DNA from: RPQJ01 sp963748985
Lineage (GTDB): Bacteria > Pseudomonadota > Gammaproteobacteria > Steroidobacterales > Steroidobacteraceae
Assembly (NCBI GenBank): GCA_963748985.1
Contig: CAVVKQ010000001.1
Span: forward strand, 1-64,000
DNA length: 64,000 nucleotides
Direction of reading: 5' to 3'
Of this stretch, positions 1-8,075 are shown piece by piece (within the stretch, counting starts at the first letter, position 1; each line of letters opens with the position of its first letter). The notes below the pieces were generated by a model. The model saw only the letters and a program-made list of their open reading frames with translations. It ran no database searches and was not told the DNA's origin. Position numbers and translations under genes: made by a program.

Positions 1-158
1 ACGCCCGCGCCGCACAGGACGGCCATGAGCGTGCTGCTTCCGCGTCTGTCCCGCGCCGCCAGCGTGAAGAAGCCGACCGCGCCCGGGATCAAACGAGTCG
101 TTTTCGCCACGCAAGAGTTGCGAGCCGAGACGGGTCATCGCGGGCACGTCCCGGCAAC

Positions 159-889
159 TTGTTGCCAGTTCGATCCGCTGCAGGAGCGACGTCGTCATAC
201 GGGGCGTCTCGTGAAGGCTGTCATTTGGGCCTGCTGTCACTGGAGACCGGTTGGACTCGTAGCGGGTGCTCGCGGTCCCTCGAATTTCGGGTCGGTGGGC
301 ATTTTCGATCAAGCGGCAATCGGAGTCGGAAACAGACCATGGCAATGTGGCCACCAAGCGTGGCGATCAGTGAGTCCTGGAACCGGCGAAAATGCGTCGG
401 TGCGTTGCTGACGGTATGTCGCCACGGCGAACAGCGGATCGCCAACGAATCACTGCTGATGCTCAGGGCAACGAATCCCGGACGCAAGTACATGAGCGAT
501 CGCCAAGGTCGCCCGCGCGGTGATGAGCGTCGCGTCACTTTCCGGCCAGTCCGCGCCAATCTACGCGTTGAAGTTGCTGCCGCACAGCCCAAGGCCAATG
601 CGCAGATGCCGAACGGGTGATCGAACGATTGACGCGAGTGCCGGACCTGTTCATACCACTATCAGACTGACTGGCGATTCTATCTGAGGTTAATGCGGGC
701 GATTACAACCACGGACGCCCGCACATGGCGCTCGGCCCTGGCGTCGCGCGGCGATCGAGAAATTGCGGAGCACAGGCGGCAGCGCGGGCCAGCCAGGTCG
801 ATTTCAGACCAAATGCATGTAAAGTCTTACTTCCGGAATGGAAGCATCGGAGTCCGGCCACTCCCGCAGGAAGGCCGGTTCAGTCTTGA
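159..889 (+). pseudogene. Decayed IS transposase (integrase-core type)
   Basis: Remnant of a DDE transposase with an integrase catalytic core. One frame (to 620) carries an HTH-region stretch reading RIANESLL, then RKYM and GRPRGDERR, which is typical of the N-terminal half of this family. It is followed by a core-like LLPHSPKAN segment that needs a frame change. A second frame (692-889) carries YNHGRPHMALGPGV, the hallmark C-terminal motif of the same family. At least two frame changes and a stop (668-670) separate the pieces, so no full-length product is possible. I found no terminal inverted repeats. Which IS family it belongs to is not resolved. Confidence 0.55.
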
Positions 890-905
890 TGTGCGAGGCT
901 CAGCA

Positions 906-1272
906 ATGCGAAAGGACAGCGGGAATCGGACAGTGAACGCCGGGATCCGGGTTGTCGGGATCCTGTCGGGCTTGCTGATCGCGAGTGGGGTGTCTGCCGA
1001 TTCGGTCCGATGCGGGCAGCAAGGTGATCACCGAAGGCGATACGATCGAAAAGGTTCGCGAGTACTGCGGCGAGCCCACCGAGACGCAGCGCACGTGGAT
1101 GACCCGTCAACCGCGCATCCAGTACGCGGGCTACAAGATCCCCTTCGAGGGAAGCGAAGACGTCCCGGTGGATCTTTGGACCTACGACTCGGTCAACAAG
1201 CTGCGGCGAATTCGGTTTATCGCCGGGAAGGTGGATTCGATAGAGACGCGCGAGCACGGCAAGGATCGTTGA
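906..1272 (+). pseudogene. Frameshifted secreted DUF2845-type protein
   Basis: The ATG at 906 opens a signal peptide (hydrophobic stretch GILSGLLIASG ending VSA-DS) that runs into VRCG. An extra base around 1014-1017 then throws the frame. The continuing frame reads SKVITEGDT, REYCGEPTE, VPVDLWTY and RRIRFIAGKVDSIE, which is the layout of the small periplasmic DUF2845 family (Cys-Gly-x-x-hydrophobic, GDT, CGEP, WTY). Removing one G restores a single open frame of about 121 residues. Function of the family is unknown. The shift may be a genuine mutation or a homopolymer error (GGG run). Confidence 0.6.
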
Positions 1273-1329
1273 AGCCAGGTACTCGTCGAATTCCACGAAC
1301 AGGGGTTGGACGAACACTGGTCGAGCCAG

Positions 1330-1469
1330 CTGCGCTCATGTACGTGTCGGGGACGGCCATGGACCAGCGTCACCGGGTCGTACTCCAGCTCTATATGGCC
1401 ACGAAAAATCGGGCGGATGACAGGTCCATCTCGTTTCCTGGAATGCGCGATGACGCGGCGCAGGATCAT
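1330..1469 (-). pseudogene. Stub of MILRR-type membrane protein (copy C)
   Basis: The minus-strand ATG at 1469 overlaps the stop of the preceding paralogue as ATGA and starts MILRRVIAHSRK, the same opening as the two upstream copies. The reading frame then loses the expected transmembrane segment and carries no recognisable rest of the protein. It is a degenerate third copy in the tandem array. The 3' limit is arbitrary. Confidence 0.4.
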
Positions 1470-2238
1470 GAGCCGACCTCGCCCGCCAATGTTGCTGCCG
1501 CGCCCAATTTTTCGCCCCATCGCTCGGCGATCTCCCCTTCGATGATTGGCGGCAATTTTCGATATAGAGCAGCAAGCGCCTGGTAAGCGTAGAAACGATC
1601 CATCGTTTGCAGCCTGATTGCAGAAACCGCCGAGGCGATCTTCCGATTTTTGCACAATTCGCCGATGTCGTATTCGACGGAAGGGCCGATGATCGAAATC
1701 ATCGTAGGGTTTTATACTTGTGAACAGAACATGTTCCTCTACGGTAAAGCGGTGATGTTCGGTCAAACGATAAATATTTTCGACCGTATGATTTAAATGC
1801 CCGACCCTTCTGACGATGTCTGAAAGGCCGGTCCTGATTTCTTCGTTTTCAATAATGTCGAAGGAACCGTCGTGAAGCTCATAGGTCCTGCTCGAAAATA
1901 TCGGAGCGTTTATGTACCCCAGGGTGGATCTATTTCAATCTCACCGCTTGCGCCCGGCGGAACCGCACTTGCGGTGCAAGCGCGTCGAGAAAAACCGTTT
2001 GCCCTGCGGACTGTCGTTCCAGCATCCCCACTGTGCGATCAATTGTTGCGATGCTTCGCGCCAAGTCTTCGTGAAGACGTACGAGATAGCCATGCTCCTT
2101 CGCGCGTTCGCTGCGCGCCTCATTCCAGTTGTTGACCTGCAAACCGACAAAGACGCCGAGAACGACGATCAGGAAGTCGAGCGCGATGGCGGTCCATTCC
2201 TGCTTCCTGAAATGCGCAATGATGCGGCGGAGAATCAT
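1466..2238 (-). pseudogene. Tandem MILRR-type membrane protein (copy B), frameshifted
   Basis: Small inner-membrane protein of unknown function. The start (MILRRIIAHFRKQEW) is followed by one transmembrane segment, LDFLIVVLGVFVGLQ, then NNWNEARSERA and a helical periplasmic part. The first frame stops near 1930. The protein resumes in another frame (ELHDGSFDIIENEEI, VENIYRLTEHH) and again near 1700 (GPSVEYDIGELCKN to the stop at 1466), so two or more single-base shifts break it. Reassembled length is about 250 residues, usual for this family. Its ATG overlaps the stop of copy A (ATGA at 2235-2238), implying translational coupling. Confidence 0.55.
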
Positions 2239-2966
2239 TGCTTCTTCGGACGTCGAATTGCGAGGGCCCGATCGAGTTCGGTGTGAAGGGTCGAAAAAAA
2301 ATGCGGACAGGACGGGATCGATCCGGTTGCTGAGCGAGTCCGACAGTCCCGGTTCAGCGCGATGGCGTTGAGAAATTTCTGGTCCGTGCGCATCTTCTCC
2401 AGATTGCACCTCGTCGCCACACGGATCTTGTCATCCTCGCCAATCCAGTTGCTCAACGCAACGAGGTCGGGGACGCCTGACTCGGCACAACAACCGTCTG
2501 AAGTTCCTTTTCAATGAAGTTCTCGACCTGGTCCACGCTCTGGCCGAGGGCAGCGATGGATGTGCGAAGCCTGGTGTTCGTGATGACGTCCAGTCCCGAT
2601 CCGCTCTGCAGGACGCCGATCGTCGGCAGAATGGGTAGTCGCGCAGACGAAATGAACGATGATTGGAGCGAGCTGCATTCACTCTGGGTCAGCGCGTCGT
2701 CATGACCAAAGACCTTTTCATAGGCGGCGGCGAGATCAGTCTTTGTGGCCGACGACCCCATCTTCTTCCAGCATCACTTCGGCAAGCAGGACATCGTTGT
2801 GCAGACCTTCCAGCAGTTGCTGTTCCGAAGCCTGCGCCTTTCGCGCCTCATTCCAGTTGCCAAGCTGGATCGCGAGGAACACACCGAGCACAACGATCAG
2901 GATTTCCACCGCGACGGTGAACCAATCCTGCTTGCGGAAGGCGTCGGACAATCGGCGCAGGATCAT
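2235..2966 (-). pseudogene. Tandem MILRR-type membrane protein (copy A), frameshifted
   Basis: Paralogue of copy B: MILRRLSDAFRKQDW, a transmembrane segment VEILIVVLGVFLAIQLG, then NWNEARKAQASE. Three frames must be joined to read the whole product: 2966 to about 2740, then about 2761 to 2455 (YEKVFGHDDALTQSECSSLQ and following), then about 2456 to 2235. Total is about 245 residues. The start overlaps a stop of a further upstream piece (2963-2966, ATGA) and the end overlaps copy B. The function is unknown. Copies differ strongly in the soluble part but keep the membrane anchor. Confidence 0.55.
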
Positions 2967-3105
2967 TTGGTGTCTTCCAGATAGTCGTACGGGTTTTGCG
3001 CCCGGTTTACGCCGTTCTCAAATAGTTCAGCTTGGCGTCGATATCCGACAGGACACAGTTGAGATCGGGTCTCGAGTCCCGCTTCGACGAAAGCGACCCC
3101 ATGTC
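2963..3105 (-). pseudogene. C-terminal fragment of a further upstream paralogue
   Basis: A minus-strand stretch reading NCVLSDIDAKL, then after a one-base shift ENGVNRAQNPYDYLEDTK and a stop at 2963-2965. The stop overlaps the ATG of copy A. It looks like the tail of a fourth member of the same array. The 5' part is missing where the opposite-strand XdhC locus begins. Assignment rests on the coupling and position rather than on a clear domain match. Confidence 0.3.
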
Positions 3106-3271
3106 ACCCGCATTTGAGTTTCGGAACGGACTATAGCTGGCGGGGCCGTCTGGCGCCCGCGCGCCATCCTCCAGTGCCGGGCCTTGACCGGCGTAGGTTC
3201 GGGGGCCATCTTTGGCAGCGCGTCCCGTGGCAGGGCCATCGACGGGACCGCGCGTCAGCAGGAGTGGCAGC

Positions 3272-4325
3272 ATGTTGTCGAGCGACGCCGTACTGGAACG
3301 CGCAGCCGAGCTGAAGGCCAGGGGCGTGCCGTTCGTGTTGGCCACGGTCGTGCGCTGTGACTCGCCAACCTCTGCCAAACCTGGTGCCAAAGGCCTTGTC
3401 GACGCCGACGGCCAGATTTCAGGCTGGATCGGCGGTGGTTGCGCGCAACCGGCGGTAGTCTCCGCTGCGATGAAGGCACTGGCGGACGGCCAGGCGCGCC
3501 TGATCCGGGTCGGCCCGCGAAAGCAGGGTCGGTGGAATATGACACCGGACTTCCGCATGAGCTGCCACAGCGGCGGAACGCTGGACATCTTCCTGGAGCC
3601 TTTTGCAATGCGTCCCAGCCTGCTGATCGTCGGGACATCGCCCGTTGCGCAGGTGCTCGGCGTGCTCGCCGAGCAGACTGGATTCGATGTTTTCGCCGCT
3701 TCGCCAGGCGCGGACGCCGACGTTCCCAAGGGCCCGGCAAGTGCTCGATGGCATGGACCTCGCCGGTCTGACCTGCGGCACTCCGGACTTCGTGGTCGTC
3801 GCAACGCAAGGAATACGTGACGAACCGGGCTGCGCGCCGCGCTCGGCAGCGGCGCTCGCTACATCGCCTTCATTGCCAGCGAGCGCAAGGCGACGAGCCT
3901 GCGAGACTACCTCAAGGAGCGCGGGCACGATCCACGACAGGTGGACGCCATCGTTTCGCCCGCAGGCGTTCAGATCGGTGCCGTGACGCCGGAGGAGATT
4001 GCCCTGTCGGTGCTCGCCGGTGTCGTGAGGGCGAGGCGGCGAGGAGAGAGTTCGGCCGGAGTCACGGTGCGGGACTTGGCGTCTCCCGGGCACTTTGTGT
4101 CGACCGGTTCGGAAGCCAGGAATCCGTCAGCGGCAAATGCAGCGGGCGCCGCAAGCGCGATCGACCCGATCTGCGGCATGAGCGTTGCCATCGCTACGGC
4201 GGAGTATCGGAGTGAGTACCAGGGGGTGGCGTATTTCTTCTGCTGCGCTGGCTGCCAGAACCGCTTCGAGAAGGAGCCGGCGCATTACCTTGGTCGTGCC
4301 CGGGCCACTGCTTGGAACTCCGTGA
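3272..4325 (+). pseudogene. XdhC/CoxI-type maturation factor fused to YHS domain, frameshifted
   Basis: XdhC/CoxI proteins help insert or sulfurate the molybdenum cofactor of xanthine and CO dehydrogenases. The ATG at 3272 (GGAG upstream) begins LSSDAVLERAAELKARG. The N-terminal XdhC signature GWIGGGCAQP is present, then LLIVGTSPVAQVLG starts the Rossmann domain. Frame changes near 3733 and 3825 are needed before the C-terminal signature SPAGVQIGAVTPEEIALSVLAG. The same frame continues into a YHS metal-binding domain (DPICGM, YFFCCAGCQNRFEKEP). No in-frame stop follows the YHS domain, so the end is placed at a stop in the next frame. It sits upstream of coxMSLGDE, which supports a CO dehydrogenase maturation role. 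Confidence 0.65.
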
Positions 4326-4402
4326 CATCCCTGCCGGCGAATGTCAGTCGACGATGCCGCGCGGATGAGTCATCTGCGATAGGGACAGGGAGGGTTTACG
4401 CC

Positions 4403-5227
4403 ATGGCAAGCGACATCTTCGACGCCATTCAGCAGCTTCGACAGCGCCAGGCCTTTCGCCGCGGCGACCGGAACCTGCTCGGCGTCTGCCAGGACGGCGT
4501 CGACAGCAGTCGTCGACGAGCGCGGGCGCGTAGTCGCTGGCTGGGTCGGCGGTGGATGCGCGGAGTCCGCTGCCTGCCACGCGGCGCTCGAATGCATGCA
4601 GAGCGGGCAGACCGCGATGCTGGAGGTCGACATGGACGACGAAGTGCTCGGGGCCGGCATGCCTTGTGGCGGTCACATGCGGGTCTTCGTGAACCGGTAT
4701 TGCCCCGACCGACGCTCGGATGATGGGCGCGGCCTGGTCGGGTTGCAGAGTGCCTGTGCAGCATGGCCGACATGCTCGACTCGTCGTCGTGGTCGATGAC
4801 CCGCTGGCGGACCGTGAGCGCTATCCCGCGGCATCGCGTCTCGTGACCGACGACAACGGCTATGCCGCACTCAGCCCGGTACCGGGGTACTTCGTCGTGA
4901 TCGCGATGCAGCACCGGGGTGACCACCTTTCGATGAAGAAGGCACTGTCTTCCGCCGTCGGGTACATCGCCCTGATCGGCGAGCCGGAAGCGCTCCCGCC
5001 TGGTACTGGACTACCTGCGCCGCGACGGCTTGAGCGAGCAGCAGTTCGATCGGGTGATGGCCCCCTCCGGCCTTGATCTCGGCGCCCGTACGCCCGAAGA
5101 GATTGCGCTCTGTGTCATGAGCGAGATCGTGCTGGTGCGACGCGGCGGCACCGGGATGCGCATGCGGGAGAGCTCGGGACGAGCATGGAAAACCCCAGCG
5201 GAAGACCGCGGGAGGGTGAGACGGTGA
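4403..5227 (+). pseudogene. Second XdhC/CoxI-type maturation factor, frameshifted
   Basis: A second XdhC-family gene with GGGAGG before the ATG at 4403 (MASDIFDAIQQLRQ). Pieces in several frames give the family motifs in order: VVAGWVGGGCAESAACHAAL, then GMPCGGHMRVFVN, a middle part with DDPLADRERYPAA and YFVVIAMQHRGD, then LVLDYLRRDGL and GLDLGARTPEEIALCVMSEIV. Breaks lie near 4490, 4720 and 4985; the last is explained by one extra base. The final frame ends with TGA at 5225-5227, overlapping the next ATG (TGATG). Two XdhC-like genes (CoxF/CoxI type) are usual in CO dehydrogenase loci. Confidence 0.65.
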
Positions 5228-5933
5228 TGCCGGTAGCCAAGGTAGACAATCGGTCTGGTGCCGAGGCCTGGCTCCTGCTCGCGATGACGATGGTCCTCGT
5301 GCTCCTGCTGATGGAGTGGTCGGGACTCGTTGCCACTGAAGTTGCTTCGCTCGCGCTGCTCGCGGCGCTGCCGCATCTGCCATGTTGCTGTGCGCCATCG
5401 CTCGCAGATGGAACCTCCATTGCCTGCACTCGTCGGTCTTCGCGATCGTGCTCGGGGGCATCGGCGTCCTGGCCGGTTCGCGCCTCGACTTCGGGCAATT
5501 CGGCCTCCTGTCCCTCGCGGAATGGTGCCGGGCAATGCAGGCAGTCAGCCTCGATACGATGTGGGCCCAGGTCGCTTCGGCCCCCTGGACGTATGGAGGG
5601 ATGCTCGGCGGATGCAACCTGGGGTTAGCACTGTCGACGCGGTTCTTCGACCGGGGCGTGCCGACCCGCCCCGAGTTCACCCTGCGTATCATCGCCTGCA
5701 ACGCAGGGATGATCCTGGGAATGCTGCTGCCGGAGATCCTGCTGTCTCGCACAAGTCTTGTCGGCGGCGACGCGCGCGACTGCGGCCCACTGCTCGAGGA
5801 GACCGCCCTCGGCATGACGGCCGGCATGTGGATTGGCTGGTGGTTCGCCGGGTGTGTGCTTGTCGCCTGGCGGCGCCTGGCATTTCCTGGTGCATCGCCG
5901 ACTGAGCCGCGATCGGCGACGGGGAGCACGTAA
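5227..5933 (+). pseudogene. Polytopic membrane protein in cox locus, frameshifted
   Basis: The start at 5227 is coupled to the XdhC gene before it. The first frame gives a soluble lead and a transmembrane segment (WLLLAMTMVLVLLLM). Near 5375 a one-base shift moves to the frame ending at 5933, with further hydrophobic segments (VFAIVLGGIGVLAGS, NAGMILGMLLPEILL, GMTAGMWIGWWFAGCVLVAW). About 235 residues and roughly five membrane passes. I do not recognise the family. Position suggests a cox accessory membrane protein such as those named CoxC/H/K, but no direct similarity is claimed. Confidence 0.5.
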
Positions 5934-5940
5934 TCGTGGG

Positions 5941-6610
5941 ATGCCGGCTCAAGCAAGGCGGTGGGCTCTATCCAGGCTGCGCATTGGTGCGGTGCTGCTG
6001 GCGGCCGGTGCAGGCAGGCGCATGGGTGGCGTGGCCAAGTCGCTGATTCGACTGCAGGGCGTTCCTCTCATTACCAGGCACCTGGTCGCCCTGAGCGGCG
6101 CGGGCGTTGACGAAGTCGTGGTCGTAACGGGCTACGCCCGCAACCTGGTGGAGCATCAGGTCCGGGATTTCTCCGTGACGCTCGCGCACAACGAACGGTA
6201 TGCCAAGGGACAACAGGGTTCGGTGCACGTCGGGCTGGTCACCGGACGACAGTTTCGACGCGGTCATCGTCGTGCTTGCCGATCAGCCGTTGATCGGGGT
6301 GGCGGTCGCCGAGCTGATCGGAGCGTTCAAGAAGCGCCCGTCCGGCCATGGTGGCGGGCCGTTGTGCGCGGCGAGCGCGGCAATCCATTCCGGCCTTGAT
6401 CGGCGCGGCGCACGCGCAGGTCTCGCCGGTGACACGAACCTGGGCTGCCGCCAGTTCATCGAGCGCCAACCCGAACTCGTGCACGTTTACGAATCGAGCA
6501 ACACCCGCTTTGTAACCGACCTGGACACCGTGGAGGACGTGCGCGAGCTGCAGCGTACCGGCTGGCGGCTTGACTTGCCGACGGCGGAGTCGACCTCGCT
6601 GGCGACATAG
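5941..6610 (+). pseudogene. MobA/MocA-like nucleotidyltransferase, frameshifted
   Basis: The N-terminal nucleotide-binding signature AVLLAAGAGRRMGG, followed by K and LIRLQGVPLI, identifies the MobA-like NTP transferase family. Members attach CMP or GMP to the molybdenum pterin, and CO dehydrogenase uses the CMP form. The frame breaks near 6240 and continues as FDAVIVVLADQPLIG, the family's conserved LxDQP segment. It is disturbed again around 6330-6400 before GCRQFIERQPELVHVY and DLDTVEDVREL to the stop at 6610. It lies 67 bases before coxM, so a molybdopterin cytidylyltransferase role for CoxL is the best inference. The start could be slightly different. Confidence 0.6.
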
Positions 6611-6677
6611 CAGTTGTATTATTGCAGTGCGTTGGTCCAGCATCTGAAGTTCAAGAAGAATTCTGGAGGAGCGCGCG

Positions 6678-7544
6678 ATGATTCCCCGTGAATTCGACTA
6701 CCACGCTCCGACGTCCATCGCGGATGCGTTCGGCCTGCTGCGGCAATTCGGCGATGAAGCCAAGCTGCTGGCAGGCGGCCACAGTCTGCTGCCGATGATG
6801 AAGATGCGCTTTGCGCAGCCCGGGCACCTGATCGACCTGGATGATCGCGGAACCAGGGGCATCCGCGAAGACGGCGGCACGATCGTGATCGGCGCGATCT
6901 CGACCACCGAGAACGATCTCATCTGGTCGAAGCTGCTACAGGCCAGGTGCCCGTTGCTGGTTGAGGGAGCGCGGCTCATCGCCGATCCGCAGGTGCGCTA
7001 CAAGGGCACGATCGGCGGCGACATCTCGCACGGAGACCCCGCGAACGATCAACCCGCGTTGATGCTGGCGCTGGGCGCGTCATTCGTGCTCAAGTCGGCG
7101 TCGGGTGAGCGTGTCGTGCCCGCCGACGGCTTCTTCGTCGGCACGTACGACACGCTGATGAGGCCCGACGAGATCATGACGGCGATCCGCATTGCCGTCC
7201 CGGCGCCCGGGACGGGGTATTGCTATGCCAAGCTCAAGCGCAAGATCGGCGATTTCGCGACGGCAGCGGCAGCGGTCACGCTGCGCACGAAAGGGGACGC
7301 CGTCCAGGACGTTGCGATCGCACTGACCAATGTCGGCGCAACTCCGCTCAAGGCCCGTGCCGCCGAAGACTCGTTGCGCGGCAAGGCGCTGACGGACGCG
7401 GCGATCGCCCGGGCGGCCGAACTGGCGATGAGCATCTGCGATCCGGCCGCCGACCAGCGCGGCGATGTGGAATACAAGAAGGCGATGGCTGGGGAGATGA
7501 CCCAGCGCGCGCTGCGCGTGGCCCGTTCGCGCGCCAGCGGCTGA
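6678..7544 (+). CDS. coxM: CO dehydrogenase medium (FAD) subunit
   Basis: FAD-binding subunit of aerobic Mo-Cu carbon monoxide dehydrogenase. It passes electrons from the FeS subunit to FAD and then to the quinone pool at the cytoplasmic membrane. 288 residues, the normal length. The FAD pyrophosphate motifs are clear: AGGHSLLPMMK at about residues 32-42 and TIGGDISHGDPANDQPA from residue 111. A strong GGAGG precedes the ATG at 6678. It starts an intact operon coxM-S-L-G-D-E with short gaps. Related xanthine dehydrogenase FAD subunits share these motifs, but the neighbouring CoxL loop decides for CO dehydrogenase. Confidence 0.95.
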   Translation: MIPREFDYHAPTSIADAFGLLRQFGDEAKLLAGGHSLLPMMKMRFAQPGHLIDLDDRGTRGIREDGGTIVIGAISTTENDLIWSKLLQARCPLLVEGARLIADPQVRYKGTIGGDISHGDPANDQPALMLALGASFVLKSASGERVVPADGFFVGTYDTLMRPDEIMTAIRIAVPAPGTGYCYAKLKRKIGDFATAAAAVTLRTKGDAVQDVAIALTNVGATPLKARAAEDSLRGKALTDAAIARAAELAMSICDPAADQRGDVEYKKAMAGEMTQRALRVARSRASG

Positions 7545-7560
7545 CCCCGGGGAGAACAAC

Positions 7561-8046
7561 ATGGCCAGGAAGCAGACAGTCTCGTTCAAACTGAACGGCA
7601 AGCCGGTCGACGTCGTCGTCGAGCCGCGCGAGTTGCTGATCCACACGCTGCGCGAAAAGCTGCTGCACACGGGTCCGCACATCGGCTGCGAGACGTCGCA
7701 CTGCGGCGCCTGCACGGTCGATCTCAACGGCATGTCGGTCAAGTCCTGCACGGTACTGACCGTGCAATGCCAGGAGTCCGACGTCCTGACGATCGAGGGC
7801 TTCGAGCAGGGCGGCGTGCTGCATGCGCTGCAGGAAGGCTTCACGACCCAGCATGGCCTGCAGTGCGGCTATTGCACACCGGGCATGATCACGCGCGCCT
7901 ACCGCCTGCTCAAGGAGATTCCCAATCCGTCGGAGGAAGAGATCCGCTACTGGATGGCAGGCAACCTGTGTCGCTGCACGGGTTACCAGAACATCGTCAA
8001 GGCAGTGCAGTACGCGGCCGGCAAGCTCGCGTCGCAAGCCGCCTGA
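7561..8046 (+). CDS. coxS: CO dehydrogenase small (2x[2Fe-2S]) subunit
   Basis: Iron-sulfur subunit carrying electrons from the Mo-Cu site to the FAD subunit. 161 residues. The ferredoxin-like N-terminal domain has the first cluster motif GCETSHCGACTVD plus a later SC (about residues 43-63). The helical C-terminal domain has the second cluster in CGYCTPGM and CRCTGY (about residues 102-142). It follows coxM by 16 bases with GGGGAG before the start and precedes coxL by 29 bases. The extra helical extension and lengths match CoxS of known carboxydotrophs. Confidence 0.95.
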   Translation: MARKQTVSFKLNGKPVDVVVEPRELLIHTLREKLLHTGPHIGCETSHCGACTVDLNGMSVKSCTVLTVQCQESDVLTIEGFEQGGVLHALQEGFTTQHGLQCGYCTPGMITRAYRLLKEIPNPSEEEIRYWMAGNLCRCTGYQNIVKAVQYAAGKLASQAA

Positions 8047-8075
8047 CCCACGCCTACACCACCGGAGCACAACAC

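Noticed and set aside
7767..8075. N-terminal extension of the coxL ORF
   Set aside because: It overlaps coxS in another frame and is not CoxL-like. The ATG at 8076 with GGAG matches the known N-terminus.
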